From NCBI RefSeq assembly GCF_900108505.1, contig NZ_FNWU01000005.1, positions 90,914 to 154,913 on the forward strand: a stretch of 64,000 nt of DNA, read 5' to 3'. The first letter of the stretch is position 1, and the number at the start of each line of letters is the position of its first letter. Position numbers and translations under genes: made by a program. The notes under the pieces were generated by a model, which worked only from the letters and a program-made list of their open reading frames with translations, was not told where the DNA came from and did no database searches. Source of the DNA: Halopenitus malekzadehii. GTDB taxonomy: Archaea; Halobacteriota; Halobacteria; Halobacteriales; Haloferacaceae. Of the stretch, positions 44,346-52,072 are shown piece after piece.

Positions 44346-45119
44346 ATGACCTTCCAGCTCGGACAAGCGATCAGTGATGGAATCAGGCGAATACTCACAC
44401 CCACCGGGGGAATACTGCTCGTCGGGTTTCTCGCAATTCAGTTACTGACACAAGCGTCGATCAACACGGCGGTGATTAGCGTCTTCCCGGACGGGCCGGC
44501 AGGCGAGATCGAAGCGGCCCTCGGAATGACACTCCCAGTTTCCGGCACTGTTGCCGGTGGCCTGTTCGTCGGAGCAGTTGTCCTCAGTTCCGCGTATTTC
44601 GCCGTTCTTTCACGGGCACTCACCCGGCCGACAGTAGAATTATCGAGCTTTCCAAGTGACCTCTACACGCGGCGAATGGGGCGAGCCACGCTTTCACTGT
44701 TCGTCGGCGGACTCATTGTTGGCCCCGCGATAATAATCGGATTTGTAATGTTGTTCATTCCCGGAATATTCCTCGCAGTCAGTTTCCTGTTTTTCACGTT
44801 CGCAGTCGGCGTCGAGGATCGAGGAATCGTCGACGGGCTCAAACGGAGTTGGGGACTTTCACGTGGGAATCGATTGAAACTCTCCGTCCTCGTAATCCTC
44901 GCGGGTGTCATTGGGTTCATCAGTGGCATCGTGGGAACACTCTTCGACATTACCAACGCAGCAATCGTCGGGGAACTCATCGTGAATACGATCAACAGTA
45001 TCCTCTTCGTTCTGTTGTACGGAATTATCGCTGCGGCCTATCTCCAACTGCAAGGAGACGACCCAGAACGAGTCGATACGAGCGGGGTTTCTGAATCGCT
45101 CAATAGCATCGGGAGCTAA
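44346..45119 (+). CDS. DUF7847-like membrane protein
   Basis: The ATG at 44346 (MTFQLGQAISDGIRRILTPTGGILLVGFLAIQLLTQ) gives 257 residues with five to six helices and the loop DGLKRSWGLSRGNRLKLSVLVI that recurs in haloarchaeal DUF7847 proteins. The similar loop in the protein at 27309 shows that they are related. The function is unknown. Confidence 0.75.
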   Translation: MTFQLGQAISDGIRRILTPTGGILLVGFLAIQLLTQASINTAVISVFPDGPAGEIEAALGMTLPVSGTVAGGLFVGAVVLSSAYFAVLSRALTRPTVELSSFPSDLYTRRMGRATLSLFVGGLIVGPAIIIGFVMLFIPGIFLAVSFLFFTFAVGVEDRGIVDGLKRSWGLSRGNRLKLSVLVILAGVIGFISGIVGTLFDITNAAIVGELIVNTINSILFVLLYGIIAAAYLQLQGDDPERVDTSGVSESLNSIGS

Positions 45120-45190
45120 TTCGAAAATCCAAATTCGATAACCGATGGGGGAAGACACGTCTGTTGATGAGAGTTGGTTCCCCTGATATA

Positions 45191-45200
45191 GTATATAAAA
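45191..45200 (+). promoter_or_regulatory. TATA box of the 57-aa membrane gene
   Basis: GTATATAAAA lies about 35-43 bases before the ATG at 45234, a typical haloarchaeal TATA-box position for a short leader. Confidence 0.5.
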
Positions 45201-45233
45201 GAATATCATTGTGCTCCTAATCAAACCACACAG

Positions 45234-45407
45234 ATGCCCTCCATCTTTGCCAGTCCAGCCATTCGCTATGGCATAAGCTTCGTTAATGCCGCGGTCATCG
45301 CGCTCATCGCATTCACCTTCCTTGAAGGCACAATCCGTTGGGTGGCACTCGGAATTGCTGCCCTTGAGGTGATCGTCACCCCACAAATACTGAAACACGC
45401 AGAGTAG
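45234..45407 (+). CDS. Small two-helix membrane protein (57 aa)
   Basis: I read this frame directly: ATG at 45234, TAG at 45405-45407. The product begins MPSIFASPAIRYGISFVNAAVIALIAF and has two helices with a short loop. A clear TATA box upstream supports expression. The function is unknown. Confidence 0.6.
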   Translation: MPSIFASPAIRYGISFVNAAVIALIAFTFLEGTIRWVALGIAALEVIVTPQILKHAE

Positions 45408-45478
45408 CACCCCCGCGGCATCAGACTTCGATGCAATCGACCAAACTGTATCCACAACGTGTGACGGTGTTCAGATAA

Positions 45479-46462
45479 ATGGAGTTCACCGTTCGAGGCA
45501 CACCGGTTCGAATCACGAAGGGTACGGTTATTATCGTGCTCGTCTGTCTGGCGGGGATCACCTTCGGCGGGTACGACTACGTTCAGCAGTCCGAAGCGGT
45601 CGACGATGCCGTGCCGGTCGAAGCAACGATTGAAGGAGCATCCGTCACCCAGTCGGAGAGCCGCGGGAGCTTGGATTACTACGTTCAAATCGAGTTTACC
45701 TACCAGTTCCAAGGAACCCAATATACTGGTGACCAACTGTTCCCCGGTAGTATTAGCCAATCGTATGACACGCGATCGGACGCCCAGTCAGCGATTGAGC
45801 CATATGAAGCAGGTGAGATGGTGACGGCATACGTCGATCCCGCCGACCCGAGTGATGGGTTCCTTGAGCGGCAGACGATAACAAGTCCATTCGAATTCAT
45901 CGCTATCGGTGGTCTTGGTCTGCTCCTCACCGCGCTCAACGCAATCGGCGCACGAAAACCAGGGACTGAGACAGGGCTCCGATCCGAACACGAATACACC
46001 TCGACGCGGTATCAAACACTGTTCGGTGTCGACCGAGGGACGGTCCACAGCCTCAGTATACGGCTACTCAAGATAGCACTATTCGTGCTACCGGCCTCAG
46101 TAGTGAGTGTTGCAGGGATTCTTCTCTTCGCGGGATCCGGAAGTGGCGATCAAGTCAACCTACAAGTCGAACTGACGGACCCTGCCGGTGTGCTACTCGG
46201 GATGGTATTTCTGGCGGCGATCACGCTGGTCATCGCAGTATTGTTCTACAGTGTCTGGTCGTTCACCGAATACAGGCGACTCCGTGAGCGGATCCCGGAA
46301 CCGCGACCGCCAAGCCCGTTCACACATCCAACGCGGCTCGTCACTATCTGTCTCGGCAATTACAAACTCGACGCCTATGGAAAGCGGATCCAAAAGACCG
46401 GAGTCGCATTCTTGGTAGTACTCTTTTTCCTCGGTACACTCGCACAGATACTGATATTCTGA
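45479..46462 (+). CDS. DUF3592-type membrane protein
   Basis: The 327-residue protein has an N-terminal helix, then an exported DUF3592-like beta domain (VPVEATIEGASVTQSESRGSLDYYVQIEFTYQFQGTQY...EPYEAGEMVTAYVDPADPSDGFLE), a second helix and three C-terminal helices. The VTAYVDPxDP(S/E) phrase is characteristic. DUF3592 proteins are widespread and uncharacterised. It follows the 57-residue membrane gene by 71 bp on the same strand. Confidence 0.85.
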   Translation: MEFTVRGTPVRITKGTVIIVLVCLAGITFGGYDYVQQSEAVDDAVPVEATIEGASVTQSESRGSLDYYVQIEFTYQFQGTQYTGDQLFPGSISQSYDTRSDAQSAIEPYEAGEMVTAYVDPADPSDGFLERQTITSPFEFIAIGGLGLLLTALNAIGARKPGTETGLRSEHEYTSTRYQTLFGVDRGTVHSLSIRLLKIALFVLPASVVSVAGILLFAGSGSGDQVNLQVELTDPAGVLLGMVFLAAITLVIAVLFYSVWSFTEYRRLRERIPEPRPPSPFTHPTRLVTICLGNYKLDAYGKRIQKTGVAFLVVLFFLGTLAQILIF

Positions 46463-46533
46463 ACAGCAATCAATATGGATCTAATCAGTCTGTATCGGAC
46501 AGAGAGTCGGGTTCCGATCACGTTGGCCGCTAT

Positions 46534-46824
46534 CTACGGCTCTCCGAGAATGAACCCAGGTACGAGGATCGTGAGCAAGAGGAGAATCGCCGCAATACGG
46601 AAGACGCCGGCTGCTCGCTGTCGATCAGCTGGCAGCGATTCGGCAATCCCAGACAGTACAAAGCCAACGAGCATTATAAGATGCCAGCTAAATACGGAAC
46701 CAGTACCTGTCATCCTGGAGTACACGTACAGTCCTGCAAAGGCGAGTGCTCCAGAGAACATAACTGCAGCATTGAGGCGGCCGGACGGCTCGCTAAAGAC
46801 AACGTCGCTGACTGTGGAGGGCAT
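46534..46824 (-). CDS. Small three-helix membrane protein
   Basis: The 96-residue product has three helices (about 17-36, 45-63 and 72-93) linked by short polar loops. It is convergent with the DUF3592 gene. The function is unknown. Confidence 0.55.
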   Translation of the reverse strand: MPSTVSDVVFSEPSGRLNAAVMFSGALAFAGLYVYSRMTGTGSVFSWHLIMLVGFVLSGIAESLPADRQRAAGVFRIAAILLLLTILVPGFILGEP

Positions 46825-46978
46825 CGAGAGTAATCCTCACTCAAGATCTAAATAGGTGGTGAATGCTGTGTGAGACACGTGGGAAGGGCAGAATCCAAGG
46901 CCAGGCTAAGCTCGCAGGCATTCGAACGCCAGCACTAATCACGGTTCGGCGTGTATAACGTACATTCAAACGGTTCAG

Positions 46979-47809
46979 ATGAATATGATTGAAGCGCTAC
47001 GTACTCTCTTCGGGGTAGTTCTACTTGCTACCTCTCTGTGGTGCGGTCACCGAGCGATTACCGCCGGACGGCTCTACCGATCAGTGTCAACATCCGAGGA
47101 TGGAACCCCGTCAACGCTCGTCGATGGTGAGAAAGTCGCCATCGAGGGAACGGTGAATGTTAGGGATCCAGCGCCACTAAGCGACTCTCTATTGACCGAT
47201 GAGGAAGAACCGGTTGGTGCGTACGTGTGGCGGCTCAAGGAGTCCGAGTCGTATAACTATAATCTCGATGCCGAAGAGCCCGGAGCGGATATGAATCTGA
47301 TTACGTATGCATCCGGGATTGAGTCCGGGACGTTTTCTGTGGACGACGGTCGCCGTGAGATTCAGATCGACACAGAGTGGTTGACCGAGACCCACGACAG
47401 CGCCGACATCACAACAGTGTCTCCTGAGTGGACAGTATCGACCGGGCTGTCGAAGCGTAGTTGGGGATCGCCGTACATCCATCTAGAAGAACACTGGACT
47501 GTCAACCCCACTCCCATTATGGAGTACATCTTCGATGCGGACGGGCCCGAAGAGATCCCTGATGACGAGTATTTTGAGGCGAGAGCCATTCTCGACGGCG
47601 AGATGCTGGCGGTCTGCGGAGAAGTCTCCGTCGATCAAGGCACTCCCGTGCTCCAGGGAAGTGACAAAGAACCGCTGATTCTTTCCGATCAAGGATTCGA
47701 TGAATTCAGCCGCAGTCTTCGCTACCAGATTCCGAAGTACGTACTGGTAGCAGGTGGATTTGCAGCCCTCGGCAGCCTTGCGCTAGCAAACGGACTGGGA
47801 ATTGTGTGA
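46979..47809 (+). CDS. GIDE-like membrane protein (E3-ligase-related family)
   Basis: The 276-residue protein has an N-terminal helix, a soluble domain with EKVAIEGTVNVRDPAPLSDSLLTDEEEPVGAYVWRLKESE, and a C-terminal helix. The pattern of AIEGTV...PL.S.L..E..PVGAYVW resembles GIDE domains, which lie between two helices in eukaryotic mitochondrial MULAN and also occur alone in archaea. No RING finger is present, so a ubiquitin-ligase activity should not be assumed. The identification is by pattern only. Confidence 0.65.
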   Translation: MNMIEALRTLFGVVLLATSLWCGHRAITAGRLYRSVSTSEDGTPSTLVDGEKVAIEGTVNVRDPAPLSDSLLTDEEEPVGAYVWRLKESESYNYNLDAEEPGADMNLITYASGIESGTFSVDDGRREIQIDTEWLTETHDSADITTVSPEWTVSTGLSKRSWGSPYIHLEEHWTVNPTPIMEYIFDADGPEEIPDDEYFEARAILDGEMLAVCGEVSVDQGTPVLQGSDKEPLILSDQGFDEFSRSLRYQIPKYVLVAGGFAALGSLALANGLGIV

Positions 47810-47869
47810 CGGTGGGGCAGAGACAACCAATTTACTGGGTAGGGTCTGGATCGATCTCGCGGGTGAATT

Positions 47870-48010
47870 ATGAAGAAATTCTTCATCACGTCCCGGTCGG
47901 TCATTGAAGAGTGGGTTGACACGTACGACCAGCGGCAACGGAAACCTACACGATCAGCAAGCGCTGACTTTGGTGAGGGAGATTCGACAGGGGTCCAGGA
48001 CTTAGGTTAG
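47870..48010 (+). CDS. Possible microprotein (46 aa)
   Basis: ATG at 47870 opens MKKFFITSRSVIEEWVDTYDQRQRKPTRSASADFG and ends at TAG 48008-48010. The start is basic and the rest polar, with no motif. An open frame of this size is weak evidence. Confidence 0.3.
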   Translation: MKKFFITSRSVIEEWVDTYDQRQRKPTRSASADFGEGDSTGVQDLG

Positions 48011-48212
48011 ACGCGCTATCCGTTCTGGGTGCTCCATATATTCGACGGTGTCCCGTGCCTGACGGACATCAACACAATCTGTGTAGCCACATCTTCAACA
48101 GACCCCATCGGTCCCACACGAGAGTGCCGATCTGGAACACGCCGACGCGCAGTCCGGGCAACCTCAACTAACCTGTAGTTCCCAGCTACGAATTGATTAA
48201 TGAGTGGCTCTA

Positions 48213-48554
48213 ATGGTCGTGTATGGCAAAGCGGTTCGTCCGTGTCCGGCCCGGCAGCCACGATTGACAGAGCTCCGTGAACGCCTCGACGGCAGCGAGA
48301 TTGGGGCGATGGAACCATTCGGTCGCGCGATGACACGGGCGCTGGAGCAGGCTCGATTCGATCCGGAAACTGGTGAGGCTGTCTGGATTGAGGAAGACTA
48401 CTGCTCACCACCACTTGCGATGGAACGCGCTGAAGTACTGGATGACTACTTCATGGAGATCACCATCGTTGAGAAAGACGTGGACGAGGCTGATGGGTGG
48501 CAACAAATCGACGATCTGTCGAGACTCTGGGATCAGATTCTCGACGAAGCATAG
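48213..48554 (+). CDS. Hypothetical soluble protein (113 aa)
   Basis: ATG at 48213 gives a protein with a basic first 20 residues and an acidic rest, including DPETGEAVWIEEDYCSPPLAMERAEVLDDYF. I do not recognise a family. It overlaps the 3' end of the minus-strand frame in the 285-bp repeat by 22 bases. Confidence 0.5.
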   Translation: MVVYGKAVRPCPARQPRLTELRERLDGSEIGAMEPFGRAMTRALEQARFDPETGEAVWIEEDYCSPPLAMERAEVLDDYFMEITIVEKDVDEADGWQQIDDLSRLWDQILDEA

Positions 48555-48745
48555 CGGTGGATTCGGTTAGACAGGAGTAATGATGTCGGAAACTCCTGGT
48601 CGACGCCTATATCGGCGATCGTCTCAGGTAATGCAACTACGACGACGAAGCCATTACACTTCAACAGAATTGTGTAAAACCGACAGATAGCTTCCAAGTT
48701 CTCAGGTAAAATCACCCCTGTCTCAGTTGGGATTTCTGCATTCAT
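48533..48745 (-). CDS. Repeat-borne small protein (70 aa), copy 1
   Basis: The frame begins MNAEIPTETGVILPENLEAI and ends in RIHRYASSRI. It lies inside the repeat that recurs at 51302. Composition is not strongly haloarchaeal and no domain is seen. In the second copy the equivalent frame has TAG at codon 8, so at least that copy is dead. Confidence 0.4.
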   Translation of the reverse strand: MNAEIPTETGVILPENLEAICRFYTILLKCNGFVVVVALPETIADIGVDQEFPTSLLLSNRIHRYASSRI

Positions 48746-48857
48746 ACTGGGTTCGCCACGAAAATCAGCCTATCGATTATCCCGGTCACTTCTTGCGATT
48801 TGGATGTGAAACTTCTGAAAATCCCAAGGTGCTTTAAAACACTACAAAATACGACCC
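48568..48857. repeat. About 285-bp repeat, copy 1
   Basis: This copy runs from TAGACAGGAGTAATGATGTCGG to about AAATACGACC and is highly similar to 51302-51581. Both contain a minus-strand frame plus, beyond its start, an upstream AT-rich segment (TTTTAAAGCACC on the minus strand) that looks like its promoter. Confidence 0.85.
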
Positions 48858-48979
48858 AGCGTGATAGAATATGATGCGATCCCGAAATCAAGCGATTACA
48901 GCCGTCTCTCACCGGATCGCGGATTCTTCACGTCGGAACACACAGCAAACAAAGAGCGATAGAGGCCACAATCCGATAT

Positions 48980-49336
48980 ATGACACGAGATAATTCTGAA
49001 CCAACGAACGGTACTGACAACGGTAGGGAAGACAGACAATCCTCGCAAAACGAGTTTGCAGATGCGGGCGAACACAGAGACATAGAGCTCACCCGGGCAC
49101 GACACTTGGTAAGTATGTTGTCCCGCTCCAAGATTCTCACCGAAAAAGAAGCCCAGGCGTTCGCATTCCGAGAAATCGCAGGTTTTGATCGCCAACTAAC
49201 TGCCGAAAAGACAGATATGTCACCGCACGATGTCGATGCATATCTACTTAGTGCCGATATAGAGATAACTGAAGCTCGGAAGTACCTCGAAATCATCGAT
49301 GAGGCTCGCCGCTCCGTTGAGTCAGGAAACGGGTGA
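48980..49336 (+). CDS. Sigma-region-4-like helix-turn-helix protein
   Basis: The 118-residue protein has a polar N-terminus and a helical region LTEKEAQAFAFREIAGFDRQLTAEKTDMSPHDVDAYLLSADIEITEARKYLEII, which follows the order of LuxR/sigma-region-4 helix-turn-helix domains. It is similar to the regulator at 60743 in the L(T/S)xKxAxxxAxRE...SPxxVDxxL pattern. It should bind DNA; its targets are unknown. Confidence 0.7.
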   Translation: MTRDNSEPTNGTDNGREDRQSSQNEFADAGEHRDIELTRARHLVSMLSRSKILTEKEAQAFAFREIAGFDRQLTAEKTDMSPHDVDAYLLSADIEITEARKYLEIIDEARRSVESGNG

Positions 49337-49538
49337 CTAAGGAAATACACATCCCGTAGCCAGTCTTGATCTTTCTGTAACTTGTTACAAGTACTGTATA
49401 AAATACAGAGAATGAAACATGTATTGGATCTGTTGAAATACTCTACCCGTGAACCCCAACTCATCTACAGTCAATACAAAGAGCAGACATAGCAAACTCT
49501 TCAGTCACGTTTTATTCCCCACTCCCAGTTGTCCTACT

Positions 49539-49898
49539 ATGAATGAGTCCCCAGACACAGATTCTCCCGACGCTGGTGGCTTGAAACTCCACTCATTTGC
49601 CTCACGCGATCTGCTCGGAAGCGTTCTGAGTGTCGCGGGTGCATACGGTTCACTGGTGTTTCCTGGTCGCCTATCGATGATATTGGCGGGCGTGAACGGG
49701 ATTGGTGCGGTTCTGGTTTTCACCTCAGACGCAACGAGCTCGACAAATGCAGCAGGCTATTTCTTCGTACTTGGATCATGGTCGCTGATGGCATTGAGTG
49801 GGCTGACAACCCGCGTCGCAATTCCAACATTGCTCACCGCATTCTGGTTTGGATTCAGGGCGGAGCGAAAAATCTGGGCGGAACGAATCAACTCTTGA
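49539..49898 (+). CDS. Three-helix membrane protein
   Basis: ATG at 49539 (MNESPDTDSPDAGGLKLHSF) gives 119 residues with an acidic start and three to four helices. The longer frame adds 30 polar residues and crosses a degenerate dispersed-repeat core near 49434. No family is recognised. Confidence 0.55.
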   Translation: MNESPDTDSPDAGGLKLHSFASRDLLGSVLSVAGAYGSLVFPGRLSMILAGVNGIGAVLVFTSDATSSTNAAGYFFVLGSWSLMALSGLTTRVAIPTLLTAFWFGFRAERKIWAERINS

Positions 49899-50065
49899 GA
49901 ACCCGAGTTTGCCTCTGGCAAATAAGCAAGCAGATTCTTATGTCTGGTTTGGCTGTGAAACTCGTGAAATAAACACTATGGCAACTTTTCTATGATACTC
50001 TATCAGATCAACGTATCCGCGAGTTTGTAGGGTGTCGCTAGTTCTCTGCTACTCCCCGTACCCGT

Positions 50066-50377
50066 TCATTCGTCATTTGGCCAGTCATCAGGCATCCGCG
50101 ACAATGTTGCCTTGATTGTGAGATCGTCGAAACCCGTCTGTTGTCGCAACCAGTTACCTGCTTCAACGTGTGCGTCCTGACCGTTTGGGATGTATATTCC
50201 ATCTACAGACTGTACGATAAATGGGAGTTCAAGCACTTCTTCTTCAAGAATACGAGCGAGTTCGTTGTGATCTTCTGTTCCCGCTACCAATCGAATCAGT
50301 TGTTCAGCTGGAATTGGTGATCCCCATGAATGACGGCGGGCCAACTTCCAAACGAACTTCGCCGCAACATCCGACAT
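50066..50377 (-). CDS. Hypothetical protein (103 aa)
   Basis: The acidic soluble product starts MSDVAAKFVWKLARRHSWGSPIPAEQLIRLV and ends in SRMPDDWPNDE. The first half may be a winged-helix-like or helical domain with LVAGTEDHNELARILEEEVLELPFI, but this is uncertain. The gene diverges from the winged-helix gene at 50433 with a TATA-type sequence (CATTTATATG) between them. Confidence 0.6.
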   Translation of the reverse strand: MSDVAAKFVWKLARRHSWGSPIPAEQLIRLVAGTEDHNELARILEEEVLELPFIVQSVDGIYIPNGQDAHVEAGNWLRQQTGFDDLTIKATLSRMPDDWPNDE

Positions 50378-50432
50378 TACGGTTGTTTCAGTATCGGTGA
50401 CATTTATATGTACTCAATCCTGTCGAACACAT

Positions 50433-50855
50433 ATGCCCAATAGTTTTAACACGATCCACGTTCAAGATTGGGTACCAGAGCACCCCTCGCTCGAACACAC
50501 TATGCCAAGCCAGAAATCACCCATCGATTCGGTTGAGAACCTCTCAATGGACGAACTCCGCGACGAGTACCCCAGTGGATGGCGAATTCTCGTTCAGAAC
50601 GAAAGCGTCGGCTATATCCTTGATGCACTGATGGATGCACTACCAGGGTCTGAATTCACGAAATCGGAACTAGCCGACAAGTCAGGCGTCAGTCGCCAGT
50701 CCGTGTATTCTCATTTGGATCTTTTGCTGGTACTGGAAGTTCTCGAACCCGTTGAAGATTCCTCGCCAGAACGGTACCGGGTGAATGTTGATGACGAGCT
50801 CCTTGAGCTTCTGCATCAGGTTAATGGGATAGTGAATGAGCGACTGGCTGACTGA
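50433..50855 (+). CDS. Winged-helix transcriptional regulator
   Basis: The 140-residue product (ATG at 50433; the ATG at 50502 is also possible) has a winged helix: GYILDALMDALPGSEFTKSELADKSGVSRQSVYSHLDLLLVLEVLEPVE. A CATTTATATG box lies about 30 bases before 50433, in favour of the upstream ATG and a leaderless mRNA. The domain resembles HTH families that carry phosphorylated or modified partner subunits in haloarchaea, but nothing specific can be said about a target. Confidence 0.75.
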   Translation: MPNSFNTIHVQDWVPEHPSLEHTMPSQKSPIDSVENLSMDELRDEYPSGWRILVQNESVGYILDALMDALPGSEFTKSELADKSGVSRQSVYSHLDLLLVLEVLEPVEDSSPERYRVNVDDELLELLHQVNGIVNERLAD

Positions 50856-50886
50856 AGAAATTAATGTATAATACACCCCACAGGCC

Positions 50887-50940
50887 CTGTTGAAATCCTC
50901 AGCAAGTGATATATTCTGACCCGGGTGCGGTCAATGCAGG
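50887..50940 (+). repeat. Dispersed ~52-bp repeat, copy C
   Basis: CTGTTGAAATCCTCAGCAAG followed by TGATATATTCTGACCC and TGCGGTCAATGCAGG aligns with copies A (17947) and B (29410). It lies between two convergent genes, after the stop of the winged-helix gene (50855) and before the stop at 50949. This is the best preserved copy. Confidence 0.7.
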
Positions 50941-50948
50941 GGAGTAGT

Positions 50949-51164
50949 CTATCGGCGCTTCAGTAGCACAGAAATGAGCATAAGCGCCGCAAAGACGATT
51001 GAGAAGCTCATCACTCCGACTCCGAAAACGTAGTACGGGTTCGTGAAATCGGGACTGTTGAGGAACAGAAAGAGGCAAAAACTCGAACCCATCAAGACAA
51101 TCATCGCCGACTGAATACTCGGATTATACCAGTCTTCAAGCGATTCCCGAACAGTCCCAGACAT
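50949..51164 (-). CDS. Small two-helix membrane protein
   Basis: ATG at 51164 (MSGTVRESLEDWYNPSIQSAMIVLMG) gives 71 residues with two helices. The longer frame adds 23 residues, but the shorter start has an acidic haloarchaeal-type beginning. The function is unknown. Confidence 0.5.
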   Translation of the reverse strand: MSGTVRESLEDWYNPSIQSAMIVLMGSSFCLFLFLNSPDFTNPYYVFGVGVMSFSIVFAALMLISVLLKRR

Positions 51165-51301
51165 ATTAGAACGATAACTCCAATACAGTATAGCGTTTGC
51201 GGTCGGTGAAAAATCCGATAAGTTAGCAAGCACGTTCTGAAGGGTGATTCAGACTTGACGGTGTGAAAAGAACCCTTGCGAATAGTTCTATGACTCCCTG
51301 C

Positions 51302-51581
51302 TAGACAGGAGTAATGATGTCGGGAATTTTCTGTCCGACGCCTATATTGGTGATAGTCTCAGGTAATGCAACTACGACGACGAAGCCATTACACTTCAAC
51401 AGAATTGTGTAAAACCGACAGATAGCTTCCAAGTTCTCAGGTAAAACCATCCCTATCTAAGTTGGGATTTCTGGATTCATACCGGAGTCGTCACGACAAC
51501 TCACCCCGCCCACGTCTTGCGATTTGGGATATGAGATTCTGAAAGTCCCAAGGTGCTTTAAAACACTACAAAATACCACCT
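51302..51581. repeat. About 280-bp repeat, copy 2 (frame interrupted)
   Basis: This copy is highly similar to 48568-48857 over its whole length. The minus-strand frame begins at the ATG around 51478 but meets TAG at codon 8 (ATGAATCCAGAAATCCCAAC followed by TTAG), where copy 1 has GAG. The copy is therefore a pseudogene on that strand. Confidence 0.85.
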
Positions 51582-51587
51582 AGTGCG

Positions 51588-51899
51588 ATGCAACAAGTCA
51601 TCAACCGCAAGCTCTACGACACGGAGCAAGCTGAACAGGTCGCCCGATACGCGCCGCTCACCGATCGTGGCGATTTTAACTACCTGATTGAGACGTTGTA
51701 CAAAACCTCTGATGGAGAGTACTTTCTCCATGCTGAGGGCGGTGCTTCGACCAAGTGGGCTGAGAAAATCAGCAATCAACGTACTCCTGGCGAGGTGATC
51801 CAGCTGCTAACAGATGAAGAAGCAGTTGACTGGTGTGAAGAACGGTCGATCGATGGAGAGATTGTCGTCGAGGAGTTCAACGATTTGATCAAGCAGTAG
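51588..51899 (+). CDS. Hypothetical protein of an RTP(S/G)EV family (103 aa)
   Basis: The acidic product includes a first half MQQVINRKLYDTEQAEQVARYAPLTDRGDFNYLIETLYKTSDGEYFLHAEGG and then NQRTPGEVIQLLTDEEAVDWCEERSIDGE. I do not know a named family. A decayed inverted relative lies directly downstream at about 51900-52072, and an IS5-type element is next to that. Its 5' end immediately follows repeat copy 2. Confidence 0.6.
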   Translation: MQQVINRKLYDTEQAEQVARYAPLTDRGDFNYLIETLYKTSDGEYFLHAEGGASTKWAEKISNQRTPGEVIQLLTDEEAVDWCEERSIDGEIVVEEFNDLIKQ

Positions 51900-52072
51900 A
51901 ATGTGGTTTCCAGCGACGTGTTGAAGAACCTCGCTCGGCGTCCTATGCCCTTCCCCAACAATGTAGAATTCCCCGTCGTACTCGTAGGATTCGACCCCAA
52001 TCGTGAGGGCATAGGTCTCGATCATCGCGGTGTATCCGTTGGTAGCCGCTCCTATTGAGTACCGGCTCCTTC
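51900..52072 (-). pseudogene. IS-truncated inverted relative of the 51588 gene
   Basis: The minus-strand reading beginning in the flank of the IS gives RYSIGAATNGYTAMIETYALTIGVESYEYDGEFYIVGEGHRTPSEVLQHV. It shares IET, DGE(F/Y)(Y/F), EG and RTP(S/G)EV(L/I)Q with the 51588 product. The N-terminal half of that family is not seen beyond the far side of the IS, so the insertion or a linked deletion removed it. Frame continuity reaches the left end of the element. Confidence 0.5.
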
